Of a stretch of 64,000 nt of DNA, positions 45,983-55,062 are shown piece by piece. This DNA comes from Streptomyces sp. NRRL S-646 (GTDB lineage: Bacteria; Actinomycetota; Actinomycetes; Streptomycetales; Streptomycetaceae). The translations under genes were made by a program, and so were the position numbers. Location of the stretch: the NCBI RefSeq assembly GCF_000720765.1, contig NZ_JODC01000005.1, positions 434,001 to 498,000 of the forward strand, given 5' to 3'. How positions within the stretch are numbered: the stretch's first letter is position 1; each line of letters begins with the position of its first letter. The notes under the pieces are model-generated. The model was not told the origin of the DNA and searched no databases. It was given only the letters and a program-made list of their open reading frames with translations.

Positions 45983-47653
45983 CTATACGGGGTCGTAGGT
46001 CCGCTCGACCTTCTGGGTGCCGGTGCGCGTGCGGTACGAACGCGCCCAGGAGGACGTCGCGTCGGCCTTCGTGCGGTCGGACAGGACGTAGTAGTCCATC
46101 TGTGCGCGCTCGGCGGTGATGTCCAGCACGCCGTAGCCGTGGCGGTCGGTGTCGACCCAGTGGACGTGCCGGTTGGCCGCCTTGATGATCGGGGAGGCGA
46201 TCGCGGAGACGGTGCCCTCGGGGACCTTCACGATGTCGTCGAGGTTGTCGGAGGTCACCGAGGTGACGACGAACTCCGTGGCGGCCGAGGCCGACAGCGG
46301 GTACGTCCCGGCGTCCACCGGCACGTCGTTCGCCCACGCCATGTGGATGTCGCCGGTCAGGAAGACGGTGTTGCCGATCGCGTTCGAGCGCAGGTGGGCC
46401 AGCAGCTCGCGCCGGTCGTCCGTGTAGCCGTCCCACTGGTCGGTGTTGAGGGCGATGCCCTCCTGCGGCAGCCCGAGCAGCTTGGCGAGCGGCTTGAGCA
46501 GGTCGGCGGAGAGGGAGCCGATGGCGAACGGCGAGATCATCACCGAGTTGCCGACCAGCCGCCAGGTGGTGTCGGACGCCTTCAACCCGGCCTTCAGCCA
46601 GTCGAGTTGGGCACGCCCGGTGATCGTACGGTCCGGGTCGTCGACCGAACCGCTGGCCGTGGACGCCTGCTGGGAGCGGAAGGAGCGCAGGTCCAGCAGC
46701 GACAGGTCGGCGAGCTTGCCGAAGCGCAGCCGGCGGTAGGTGGTGCCCGCGATCGCCGGGCGGACCGGCATCCACTCGAAGTAGGCCTGCTTGGCGGCCG
46801 CCTTGCGGTCGGTCCAGGTGCCCTCGGCGCCCTCGGTGTGGTTGACCGCACCGCCGGACCACGCGTTGTCGGCGAACTCGTGGTCGTCCCAGATCGCGAC
46901 GACCGGCGCCTTGTGGTGCAGGGCCTGCAGATCCGGGTCGGTCTTGTACTTGCCGTGCCGGGTGCGGTAGTCGGCGAGCGTGATGATCTCGTTCGTCGGC
47001 GCGTGCGGACGGACGACCGTGCCGCGTGCCGCGTACTCGCCGGACTTGTACTCGTAGATGTAGTCGCCGAGATGGAGCCACGCGTCCAGGTCGTTACGCG
47101 CCGCGAGATGGCGGTACGAGGCGAAGTAGCCGCCCTCCCAGTTGGCGCAGGAGACCACGCCGAAGCGCAGGCCCGGCACCGCGGCGTCGGCGGCGGGCGC
47201 CGTACGGGTGCGGGCGACCGGGGAGTCGGTGGGGCCGGCGGAGAACCGGAACCAGTAGTCGGTGGCCGGCGCCAGGCCCCGGATGTCCGCCTTGACGGTG
47301 TGGTCGGAGGCGGCACTCGCGGTGGTCGAGCCCTTGGCGACGATGTTCGTCAGCGCCTTGTCCTTGGCGACGACCCAGCTGACCTCGGTGTCCGGGCCGA
47401 GCCCCGAGCCGGGTATGGCCTCGGCGGTGGGCGTCACACGGGTCCACAGCAGGATGCCGTCGGGCAGCGGGTCACCGGAGGCGACACCGTGCAGGAAGGC
47501 GGGAGCGTCCGCGGCCGCGCGGGCCGGGAGCGCGGCGGCGAGCGGCCCGGCCAGGACAGCGGTCGCCGCCGCGGCCTTGACGACCGTACGGCGGCGTGGC
47601 GAGAGCGAGTTGAGGGCCTGGGATGCCTCGGATGATCTGTATCGACTGGTCAC
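45983..47653 (-). CDS. phoD: Secreted PhoD-type alkaline phosphatase
   Basis: A 556-residue PhoD phosphatase/phosphodiesterase that scavenges phosphate outside the cell. The N-terminus has a Tat signal peptide ([19 protein letters not shown], cleavage likely after ALPARA near residue 46). A PhoD N-terminal domain and the metallophosphatase domain follow, with [26 protein letters not shown] and [10 protein letters not shown] metal-ligand motifs. The Streptomyces homologue is under PhoP control; I could not find a clear pair of PHO-box direct repeats directly before this gene. GTG at 47653 has no ribosome-binding site; TAACCT lies 8 nt upstream. Confidence 0.94.
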   Translation of the reverse strand: MTSRYRSSEASQALNSLSPRRRTVVKAAAATAVLAGPLAAALPARAAADAPAFLHGVASGDPLPDGILLWTRVTPTAEAIPGSGLGPDTEVSWVVAKDKALTNIVAKGSTTASAASDHTVKADIRGLAPATDYWFRFSAGPTDSPVARTRTAPAADAAVPGLRFGVVSCANWEGGYFASYRHLAARNDLDAWLHLGDYIYEYKSGEYAARGTVVRPHAPTNEIITLADYRTRHGKYKTDPDLQALHHKAPVVAIWDDHEFADNAWSGGAVNHTEGAEGTWTDRKAAAKQAYFEWMPVRPAIAGTTYRRLRFGKLADLSLLDLRSFRSQQASTASGSVDDPDRTITGRAQLDWLKAGLKASDTTWRLVGNSVMISPFAIGSLSADLLKPLAKLLGLPQEGIALNTDQWDGYTDDRRELLAHLRSNAIGNTVFLTGDIHMAWANDVPVDAGTYPLSASAATEFVVTSVTSDNLDDIVKVPEGTVSAIASPIIKAANRHVHWVDTDRHGYGVLDITAERAQMDYYVLSDRTKADATSSWARSYRTRTGTQKVERTYDPV

Positions 47654-47683
47654 GACCGAACAGGTTACTGATCGGTATGCGTG

Positions 47684-47716
47684 AGAGCGGGCGAACCCGG
47701 AATGTTCGCCCGCTCT
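47684..47716 (-). terminator. Terminator hairpin after the DsbA-like gene
   Basis: AGAGCGGGCGAAC (47684-47696) and its exact complement (47704-47716) flank a 7-nt loop. It lies 45 nt beyond the stop of the DsbA-like gene and upstream of phoD, so it should insulate the two leftward genes. Confidence 0.75.
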
Positions 47717-47760
47717 TCATGCGGAGGCTGGATTCCCCGTAGGCGTCAGCCCTTTCGGTG

Positions 47761-48579
47761 TCAGCCCTTGAGGGCCGCGCCCACCACCCTGTTGAAGTCG
47801 GCCACCGTCAGGAGCGGCAGGCTCTTGCCGTCGGCGAAGAGCTGCTTGCCGTCCATGACGAAGCCCGGTGTGCCGGTCACGCCGTCCTTGTTGTCGTCGA
47901 AGGTCTTCGACATGGCCATCGCCCAGGCGTCGTAGGTGCCCTTCTTGACCGCGTCCTGGAACTTCGTGTTGTCCTTCAGCGCGGGGACGGTCTGGGCGAT
48001 CTTGATGAGGTAGGCGTCGTCCTTGAGCTTGTCCTGCGTCTCGTCCGGGTGCCACTTCGTCGAGTACATCGCGGTCTTGTACTCGAGGAACGCCTCGTCG
48101 CTGACGTTCAGGGCGGCCCCCAGAGCGCTGAGCGCGTTCTTGGAGCCCTGGCCGTTGTCCTTCCTGTCGATGAACGTGGCGCCGATGTACTGGAACTTGA
48201 ACTTGCCGTCGTCGAGGTCCTTCTTGAAAGTCGGGCCGACGACCTGCTCGAACTGGGCGCACACGGGGCAGCGCGGGTCCTCGTAGAGCTTGAGGGTCTT
48301 CTTGGCGGTGCTCTTGCCGATGATGACCGTGGTGCCCTTGGTCCCCGTGGTGTGGGCGGGGGCCGTGACCTTGGCGTCCTTCTGGCCCTCCCAGTAGCTG
48401 GGCTTGTTGGCCTGGACGACGGCGTAACCTATGCCGCCGGCCGCCGCCAGTACGGCCACGACCGAACCGGCCACGATGGCCTGCCGCTTGACCTTGGCAC
48501 TCTTGGCCTGGCGCTCGCGCTCCTGCCGCAGCCGCTCTCGGGCCGCCGTCTTCGAGGCCTGGCTGTTCCGCTTGCTCAT
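47761..48579 (-). CDS. Membrane-anchored DsbA-like thioredoxin-domain protein
   Basis: About 272 residues. The cytoplasmic N-terminus is strongly basic and helical (RERLRQERERQAKSAKVKRQ), one TM helix lies near residues 34-55, and the extracytoplasmic thioredoxin fold has the redox motif CPVC in KLYEDPRCPVCAQFEQVV. The inserted helical domain and cis-Pro strand (TGTPGFVMDGK) are of DsbA type. It should oxidise or isomerise secreted-protein disulfides. The ATG at 48579 is preferred because GGAGAA lies 8 nt upstream; a second ATG five codons earlier is weaker. The gene upstream encodes a membrane protein. Confidence 0.92.
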   Translation of the reverse strand: MSKRNSQASKTAARERLRQERERQAKSAKVKRQAIVAGSVVAVLAAAGGIGYAVVQANKPSYWEGQKDAKVTAPAHTTGTKGTTVIIGKSTAKKTLKLYEDPRCPVCAQFEQVVGPTFKKDLDDGKFKFQYIGATFIDRKDNGQGSKNALSALGAALNVSDEAFLEYKTAMYSTKWHPDETQDKLKDDAYLIKIAQTVPALKDNTKFQDAVKKGTYDAWAMAMSKTFDDNKDGVTGTPGFVMDGKQLFADGKSLPLLTVADFNRVVGAALKG

Positions 48580-48697
48580 GTCGGTGTTCTCCATGTGGGA
48601 CGCGCATACGTCGTACGCGGGATACGTGTGGGGGACTGGTCGTGCTCAGGTGCTGTGCGCAATGACGGTGCGTGCTGTGCAGCGCACCAGGTGTCGC

Positions 48698-49402
48698 TCA
48701 GGCGAAGACGACCGAGCACGGCGGTCCACGCCGTCCCAGGGAGTGCACGAGGATCCGCTCGCGGGCGCCGGCCGCGCGGCTGCCGGTGTGCCGTACGCGC
48801 CGCACCGGTTCGGCGGGCCGGACGGTCACCGCGGCGACCGCCAGCAGCAGCGGACGGAAGGTGGTCGCGGTCACCGCGCGGACCAGCTGGGCCAGCGCCC
48901 GCTCGCCGCGGCGCAGCCAGGCGGCGGCCAGCAGGCCGACGCCGACGTGAGCGGCCAGCAGCAGCCAGGCGGTGGCCGGGTCGGCGTGGGCGACCAGGGC
49001 GGCGAGCCGGTCGGTGCCGGTGCCGGTCACGCGGGCAAGTGGGGCGGTTGCCCCGGTGCCGATGCCGGTGCCGTTGCCGCACAGCACGTCGAAGCCGACC
49101 GAGCGCAGGGGGCCGGCGACGGGGCCGCCCGCGCGGCCGTAGCAGACGTGCTGGCCGGTGGTGAAGACCGTGTCGGCGGCCAGCTCCAGCGGGATCAGCA
49201 GGGCGGCGATCCGCGCGAAACCGCGCTCGCGGCCGGCCAGGGCGTAGGCGACCGTGAACACGGTGGCGGCGACCGCGGCCACCGTGTTGAGCGGCAGCGG
49301 GACCCGCGACAGCAGCACGTGCGACGCGGTGCTGAGCGTCACGACCAAAGCCGTGAACAGCGCCGCGCGAAGCGCTCTGATGCGGGTCCCGGATATGTCC
49401 AT
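48698..49402 (-). CDS. Integral membrane protein of unknown function
   Basis: A 234-residue polytopic protein with about five TM helices (near 10-30, 38-55, 62-78, 143-160 and 170-195). A periplasmic loop carries two cysteines (HVCYGR and DVLCGNG), which could form a disulfide. A hydrophilic C-terminal tail ends the protein. I do not recognise a family. It is 118 nt upstream of the DsbA-like thioredoxin gene in the same direction, so a joint role in envelope redox chemistry is possible but not shown. Confidence 0.72.
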   Translation of the reverse strand: MDISGTRIRALRAALFTALVVTLSTASHVLLSRVPLPLNTVAAVAATVFTVAYALAGRERGFARIAALLIPLELAADTVFTTGQHVCYGRAGGPVAGPLRSVGFDVLCGNGTGIGTGATAPLARVTGTGTDRLAALVAHADPATAWLLLAAHVGVGLLAAAWLRRGERALAQLVRAVTATTFRPLLLAVAAVTVRPAEPVRRVRHTGSRAAGARERILVHSLGRRGPPCSVVFA

Positions 49403-49469
49403 AGCGTGGAGAGTCTGTCACGTGGTCCTGTAAGGGACCCCTAAATGCTCCCTGTGAGATTACGGACTG

Positions 49470-50795
49470 TCAGAGCCCCGGGATCCGGCCGTTGCGGAAC
49501 AGGTCCACGAAGATCTGGTGGTCGGCACGCGCGCGTGCGCCGTAGCCGTGCGCGAAGTCGGTCAGCACGCCCGCGAACCCGTCCTCGTCGGCGGCGATCG
49601 CCGCGTCGATGGCGCGCTCGGTGGAGAACGGCACCAGGGACTCGCCGGAGGTGTCGTCCGCCGCCGCGTGCATGGTGGCCGTGGCCCGGCCCAGGTCGGC
49701 GACGACGGCCGCGATCTCCTCGGGGTCGTCGATGTCGCCCCAGTCCAGGTCGACGGCGTACGGCGACACCTCGGCGACCAGTTGGCCCGCGCCGTCCAGC
49801 TCGGTCCAGCCCAGCCACGGGTCGGCGTGCGCCTGCAGGGCGCGCTGGGAGATCACCGTGCGGTGACCCTCGTGCTGGAAGTAGTCGCGGATCGCCGGGT
49901 CGGTGATGTGCCGGGAGACGGCCGGGGTCTGGGCCTGCTTGATGTAGATCACCACATCGTTCTCCAGGGCGTCGCTGTGGCCCTCCAGAAGGATGTTGTA
50001 CGACGGCAGCCCGGCCGATCCGATGCCGATGCCCCGGCGGCCCACCACGTCCTTCACCCGGTACGAGTCCGGGCGGGCCAGGGAGGCGTCCGGCAGCGTC
50101 TCCAGATAGCCGTCGAAGGCGGCGAGGACCTTGTAGCGGGTCGCCGCGTCCAGCTCGATGGAGCCGCCGCCGGGCGCGAAGCGGCGCTCGAAGTCGCGGA
50201 TCTCCGTCATCGAGTCCAGCAGCCCGAAGCGGGTGAGGGAGCGAGCGTCACGCAGGGCGTCCAGGAGCGGCCCCTGCGCGGTGTCGAGCGTGAACGGAGG
50301 CACCTCGTCGCTCTTCGCGCCGGTCGCCAGCGCGTGGATGCGCTCGCGGTACGCGCCCGCGTACACCTCGACCAGCTCGGTGATCTGGTCGTCGGCGAGC
50401 GCCTTCGCGTAGCCGATGAGGGCGATGGAGGCGGAGAAGCGCTTCAGGTCCCAGGTGAAGGGGCCGACGTACGCCTCGTCGAAGTCGTTGACGTTGAAGA
50501 TCAGGCGGCCGTTCGCGTCCATGTACGTGCCGAAGTTCTCCGCGTGCAGGTCGCCGTGGATCCACACGCGCGAGGTGCGCTCGTCCAGGTACGGGCCGCC
50601 CCGCTTCTCCGCGTCCAGGTCGTGGTAGAAGAGGCACGCCGTACCCCGGTAGAACGCGAAGGCCGAGGCGGCCATCTTGCGGAATTTCACGCGGAACGCG
50701 GCCGGGTCGGCGGCCAGGAGCCGGCCGAAGGCGGTGTCGAAGACGGCGAGGATCTCCTCGCCGCGCTGCTCGTCGTTGAGCTGGGGAACCGACAT
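49470..50795 (-). CDS. DUF2252 family protein
   Basis: A 441-residue protein of the DUF2252 family, whose fold resembles aminoglycoside-phosphotransferase-like kinases. Characteristic segments are RVKFRKMAASAFAFYRGTA, WIHGDLHAENFGTY (kinase-like HGDxHxxN), FNVNDFDEAYVGPFTWDLKR and VGRRGIGIGSAGLPSYNIL. The activity is unknown. ATG at 50795 follows AGGAGG; the frame is open further upstream to 51245 but overlaps dnaE's start region and lacks such a site. It is divergent from dnaE. Confidence 0.88.
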   Translation of the reverse strand: MSVPQLNDEQRGEEILAVFDTAFGRLLAADPAAFRVKFRKMAASAFAFYRGTACLFYHDLDAEKRGGPYLDERTSRVWIHGDLHAENFGTYMDANGRLIFNVNDFDEAYVGPFTWDLKRFSASIALIGYAKALADDQITELVEVYAGAYRERIHALATGAKSDEVPPFTLDTAQGPLLDALRDARSLTRFGLLDSMTEIRDFERRFAPGGGSIELDAATRYKVLAAFDGYLETLPDASLARPDSYRVKDVVGRRGIGIGSAGLPSYNILLEGHSDALENDVVIYIKQAQTPAVSRHITDPAIRDYFQHEGHRTVISQRALQAHADPWLGWTELDGAGQLVAEVSPYAVDLDWGDIDDPEEIAAVVADLGRATATMHAAADDTSGESLVPFSTERAIDAAIAADEDGFAGVLTDFAHGYGARARADHQIFVDLFRNGRIPGL

Positions 50796-51000
50796 CGCGG
50801 GGTGCCTCCTGGTGCATGGATGTGTACGACGGCGTTTCTGTTTTTTCCAACGGTCGAGGGTGCGCGGAAGTGCCCGCGATCCTCGCAGTGAAGGTACGCG
50901 GGGCAGCCCCCGGATTGTCAGTCCCGAGGCATAGACTTCGACGCTGACCCCAGGACTGTCCGCCAGCCCGTCGCCGCGCGTTTCCTTTGGAGGCCGAACC

Positions 51001-54000
51001 GTGTCAAAGCCGCCGTTCACGCACCTGCACGTCCACACCCAGTACTCGCTGCTGGACGGTGCCGCGCGGCTGAAGGACATGTTCGACGCGTGCAACGAGA
51101 TGGGCATGACCCATATCGCCATGTCCGACCACGGCAACCTCCACGGGGCGTACGACTTCTTCCATTCCGCGAAGAAGGCCGGGGTCACCCCGATCATCGG
51201 GATCGAGGCATATGTCGCCCCGGAGTCCCGGCGCAACAAGCGCAAGATCCAGTGGGGCCAGCCGCACCAGAAGCGCGACGACGTCTCCGGTTCCGGTGGT
51301 TACACCCACAAGACGATCTGGGCGGCGAACGCGACGGGTCTGCACAACCTCTTCCGCCTCTCCTCGGACGCGTACGCCGAGGGCTGGCTGCAGAAGTGGC
51401 CCCGTATGGACAAGGAGACCATCTCCCAGTGGTCCGAGGGCCTGATCGCCTCCACCGGCTGCCCCTCCGGCGAGCTCCAGACCCGGCTGCGTCTCGGCCA
51501 GTACGACGAGGCCCTGAAGTCGGCCGCCGAGTACCAGGACATCTTCGGCAAGGACCGCTACTTCCTGGAGCTGATGGACCACGGCATCGACATCGAGCGC
51601 CGGGTCCGCGACGGCCTCCTCGACATCGGCAAGAAGCTCGGCATCCCGCCGCTGGTCACCAATGACTCGCACTACACGTACGCGCACGAGGCGACCGCCC
51701 ACGACGCCCTGCTGTGCATCCAGACCGGCAAGAACCTCTCCGACCCGGACCGCTTCAAGTTCGACGGCACCGGCTACTACCTGAAGTCCACGGACGAGAT
51801 GTACGCCATCGACTCCTCGGACGCCTGGCAGGAGGGCTGCCGCAACACGCTCCTGGTGGCCGAACAGGTCGACACCGCCGGCATGTTCGAGGCGAAGAAC
51901 CTCATGCCGAAGTTCGACATCCCCGACGGCTACACCGAGGTCACCTGGTTCAAGGAGGAAGTCCGGCGCGGCATGGAGCGCCGCTTCCCCGGCGGCATCC
52001 CCGAGGACCGCCAGAAGCAGGTCGAGTACGAGATGGACGTCATCATCCAGATGGGGTTCCCGGGCTACTTCCTCGTCGTCGCCGACTTCATCATGTGGGC
52101 CAAGAACAACGGCATCGCCGTCGGCCCCGGCCGAGGCTCCGCGGCCGGCTCGATCGTCGCGTACGCCATGGGCATCACCGACCTCGACCCGATCCCGCAC
52201 GGCCTGATCTTCGAGCGGTTCCTCAACCCCGAGCGCGTCTCCATGCCCGACGTCGACATCGACTTCGACGAGCGTCGGCGCGTCGAAGTGATCAGGTACG
52301 TGACCGAGAAGTACGGCGCCGACAAGGTCGCCATGATCGGCACGTACGGCAAGATCAAGGCCAAGAACGCGATCAAGGACTCCGCGCGCGTGCTGGGCTA
52401 CCCGTACGCGATGGGCGACCGCATCACCAAGGCGATGCCCGCCGACGTCCTCGGCAAGGGCATCGACCTCAACGGCATCACCGATCCCTCGCACCCCCGC
52501 TACTCGGAGGCGGGCGAGGTCCGCGGGATGTACGAGAACGAGCCCGACGTCAAGAAGGTCATCGACACCGCCAAGGGCGTCGAGGGCCTGGTCCGGCAGA
52601 TGGGTGTGCACGCCGCCGGCGTGATCATGTCCAGCGAGACCATCACCGAGCACGTGCCCGTCTGGGTGCGGCACACCGACGGCGTGACCATCACGCAGTG
52701 GGACTACCCGAGCTGCGAGTCGCTCGGCCTGCTGAAGATGGACTTCCTCGGCCTGCGCAACCTGACGATCATGGACGACGCCGTCAAGATGGTGAAGTCC
52801 AACAAGGGCATCGACCTGGAGCTGCTGAGCCTCCCGCTGGACGACCCCAAGACCTTCGAACTGCTCCAGCGCGGCGAGACCCTCGGCGTCTTCCAGTTCG
52901 ACGGCGGCCCCATGCGCTCGCTGCTGCGTCTGATGAAGCCCGACAACTTCGAAGACATCTCCGCCGTCTCGGCGCTCTACCGTCCCGGCCCGATGGGCAT
53001 GGACTCGCACACCAACTACGCGCTGCGCAAGAACAAGCTCCAGGAGATCACCCCGATCCACAAGGAGCTGGAGGAGCCTCTCGAGGAGGTCCTGGCCGTC
53101 ACCTACGGCCTGATCGTCTACCAGGAGCAGGTGCAGAAGGCCGCGCAGATCATCGCCGGCTACTCGCTCGGCGAGGCCGACATCCTCCGCCGCGTCATGG
53201 GCAAGAAGAAGCCCGACGAGCTGGCGAAGAACTTCACCATCTTCCAGGCCGGCGCCCAGAAGAACGGCTACAGCGACGAGGCGATCCAGGCCCTGTGGGA
53301 CGTGCTGGTCCCCTTCGCCGGCTACGCCTTCAACAAGGCGCACTCCGCCGCGTACGGACTGGTCTCGTACTGGACCGCCTATCTCAAGGCCAACTACCCG
53401 GCCGAGTACATGGCCGCCCTGCTGACCTCCGTGAAGGACGACAAGGACAAGTCGGCGGTCTACCTCAACGAGTGCCGGCGCATGGGCATCAAGGTGCTCC
53501 CGCCGAACGTCAACGAGTCGGTGCACAACTTCGCCGCCCAGGGCGACGACGTGATCCTCTTCGGTCTCGAGGCCGTCCGCAACGTCGGCACCAACGTGGT
53601 CGAGTCGATCATCAAGAGCCGCCAGGCCAAGGGCAAGTACGCCTCCTTCCCCGACTACCTCGACAAGGTCGAGGCGGTCGCGTGCAACAAGCGCACCACG
53701 GAGTCGCTGATCAAGGCGGGCGCGTTCGACACCCTGGGCCACACCCGCAAGGGTCTGACCGCGCACTTCGAGCCGATGATCGACAACGTGGTCGCGGTCA
53801 AGCGCAAGGAGGCCGAGGGCCAGTTCGACCTCTTCGGCGGCATGGGCGAGGAGGAGAGCAACGAGCCCGGCTTCGGACTCGACGTGGAGTTCACCACCGA
53901 GGAGTGGGACAAGACCTATCTGCTCGCCCAGGAGCGGGAGATGCTCGGTCTGTACGTCTCCGACCACCCGCTCTTCGGCCTGGAGCACGTGCTGTCCGAC

Positions 54001-54540
54001 AAGGCCGACGCGGGCATCTCCCAGCTCACCGGCGGTGAGCACGCGGACGGCGCGGTCGTCACCATCGGCGGCATCATCTCGGGCCTGCAGCGCAAGATGA
54101 CCAAGCAGGGCAACGCCTGGGCGATCGCCACCGTCGAGGACCTCGCCGGCTCCATCGAGTGCATGTTCTTCCCGGCGACCTACCAACTGGTGTCGACCCA
54201 ACTCGTCGAGGACGCCGTCGTGTTCGTCAAGGGCCGCCTCGACAAGCGCGAGGACGTGCCGCGGCTGGTGGCGATGGAACTCCAGGTCCCGGACCTGTCC
54301 AACGCGGGCACCAACGCGCCCGTGATCCTCACCATCCCGGCAACGAGGGTCACCCCGCCGATGGTCAGCCGCCTCGGCGAGATCCTCAGCCACCACAAGG
54401 GCGACAGCGAGGTCCGCATCAAGCTCCAGGGCCCGACCAGGACGACGGTCCTGCGCCTGGACCGGCACCGCGTCAAGCCGGACCCGGCGCTCTTCGGCGA
54501 CCTGAAGGTGCTGCTCGGACCGTCCTGCCTGGCCGGCTGA
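51001..54540 (+). CDS. dnaE: DNA polymerase III alpha subunit
   Basis: Replicative DNA polymerase alpha subunit (DnaE1 type, 1179 residues). The N-terminus is a PHP domain (FTHLHVHTQYSLLDGAARL); the polymerase core has MPDVDIDFDERRR with the catalytic Asp pair from about residue 417, followed by KIKAKNAIKDSARVLGYP and the GIKVLPPNVNES and GLEAVRNVG helix-hairpin-helix region. An OB-fold (VTIGGIISGLQRKMTKQGNAW) and a C-terminal domain end the protein. GTG at 51001 follows TTTGGAGG. A terminator hairpin follows 34 nt after the stop. Confidence 0.97.
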   Translation: MSKPPFTHLHVHTQYSLLDGAARLKDMFDACNEMGMTHIAMSDHGNLHGAYDFFHSAKKAGVTPIIGIEAYVAPESRRNKRKIQWGQPHQKRDDVSGSGGYTHKTIWAANATGLHNLFRLSSDAYAEGWLQKWPRMDKETISQWSEGLIASTGCPSGELQTRLRLGQYDEALKSAAEYQDIFGKDRYFLELMDHGIDIERRVRDGLLDIGKKLGIPPLVTNDSHYTYAHEATAHDALLCIQTGKNLSDPDRFKFDGTGYYLKSTDEMYAIDSSDAWQEGCRNTLLVAEQVDTAGMFEAKNLMPKFDIPDGYTEVTWFKEEVRRGMERRFPGGIPEDRQKQVEYEMDVIIQMGFPGYFLVVADFIMWAKNNGIAVGPGRGSAAGSIVAYAMGITDLDPIPHGLIFERFLNPERVSMPDVDIDFDERRRVEVIRYVTEKYGADKVAMIGTYGKIKAKNAIKDSARVLGYPYAMGDRITKAMPADVLGKGIDLNGITDPSHPRYSEAGEVRGMYENEPDVKKVIDTAKGVEGLVRQMGVHAAGVIMSSETITEHVPVWVRHTDGVTITQWDYPSCESLGLLKMDFLGLRNLTIMDDAVKMVKSNKGIDLELLSLPLDDPKTFELLQRGETLGVFQFDGGPMRSLLRLMKPDNFEDISAVSALYRPGPMGMDSHTNYALRKNKLQEITPIHKELEEPLEEVLAVTYGLIVYQEQVQKAAQIIAGYSLGEADILRRVMGKKKPDELAKNFTIFQAGAQKNGYSDEAIQALWDVLVPFAGYAFNKAHSAAYGLVSYWTAYLKANYPAEYMAALLTSVKDDKDKSAVYLNECRRMGIKVLPPNVNESVHNFAAQGDDVILFGLEAVRNVGTNVVESIIKSRQAKGKYASFPDYLDKVEAVACNKRTTESLIKAGAFDTLGHTRKGLTAHFEPMIDNVVAVKRKEAEGQFDLFGGMGEEESNEPGFGLDVEFTTEEWDKTYLLAQEREMLGLYVSDHPLFGLEHVLSDKADAGISQLTGGEHADGAVVTIGGIISGLQRKMTKQGNAWAIATVEDLAGSIECMFFPATYQLVSTQLVEDAVVFVKGRLDKREDVPRLVAMELQVPDLSNAGTNAPVILTIPATRVTPPMVSRLGEILSHHKGDSEVRIKLQGPTRTTVLRLDRHRVKPDPALFGDLKVLLGPSCLAG

Positions 54541-54573
54541 GCGACGTACGCGCGCGGGCGAACCAGCCGAGAC

Positions 54574-54607
54574 GAGGGGCGCATCCGGTGATCCGGGTGC
54601 GCCCCTC
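54574..54607 (+). terminator. dnaE terminator
   Basis: GAGGGGCGCATCCGG (54574-54588) pairs with CCGGGTGCGCCCCTC (54593-54607) around a TGAT loop, with one T-G wobble. It lies 34 nt beyond dnaE and also faces the leftward 54-aa gene. Confidence 0.8.
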
Positions 54608-54642
54608 TGTGTGCCTGGGTCTCAACGACCCGATATGCAGAT

Positions 54643-54668
54643 GTCAGTTGTGAGCGCGTCAGTTGTGA
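54643..54668 (-). repeat. In-frame duplicated stop region of the 54-aa gene
   Basis: GTCAGTTGTGA occurs at 54643-54653 and 54658-54668 (plus-strand reading), 15 nt apart. On the coding strand this gives HN-stop, then two codons, then HN-stop again in the same frame. It mirrors the stop duplication at 1971-2006. Confidence 0.75.
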
Positions 54669-54823
54669 CCGAAGCGTTTCTGCTTGCCCTTGCGGGCCAT
54701 GTCGCCGGGGGTCATCTGGCTCAGGTGCTGATCGGCGTGCGACTCCGTCGAGGACTGCTGGGTCGTCTGCTGACCGCGCTCGGACTGCGGCTGCTTTCGC
54801 TCACGGTTCTTGTTCTTGGCCAT
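54659..54823 (-). CDS. Conserved small basic protein (54 aa)
   Basis: ATG at 54823 follows AGGAGG, and the frame runs to a TGA at 54659-54661. The product is basic and hydrophilic: MAKNKNRERK at the start, a Gln/Ser/Thr-rich middle, and MARKGKQKRFGHN at the end. Similar short proteins with a KQKRFGHN-like end are expected in streptomycetes. The function is unknown; an RNA- or ribosome-associated role is only a guess from charge. The stop region is duplicated in frame just downstream. It is antisense to nothing and convergent with dnaE. Confidence 0.78.
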   Translation of the reverse strand: MAKNKNRERKQPQSERGQQTTQQSSTESHADQHLSQMTPGDMARKGKQKRFGHN

Positions 54824-55062
54824 GGTTCTGCCTCCTGTGTGGAATAGGGGCCAGGGCCGCGACCAGATTCACATAGGCTGACAACGAGCGCATTTCGGAT
54901 AATTACCGTCTGTGACAGGGCATCTCGGAGTGCGAGGACCCGGGACGCGACCCGAAACGCCACGCCGAAGATCGAGTTCGGGCCGTTAACCCCCGCGCAG
55001 TCGGGCAGACTCGAAGGAAGCCCGAAGCAAACCTCCCGGAAACCGGAAAGAGGGTGGACCAC

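Noticed and set aside
47662..47720. GTTCG-containing sequences before phoD as possible PHO boxes.
   Set aside because: They fall in the arms of the upstream terminator hairpin and do not form the 11-nt direct repeats expected of a PhoP site.
51004..54468. Very long open frame antisense to dnaE (over 1100 codons).
   Set aside because: It is the antisense reading of a high-GC gene; composition is Val/Asp/Glu/Leu/His noise, with no domain and no ribosome-binding site.
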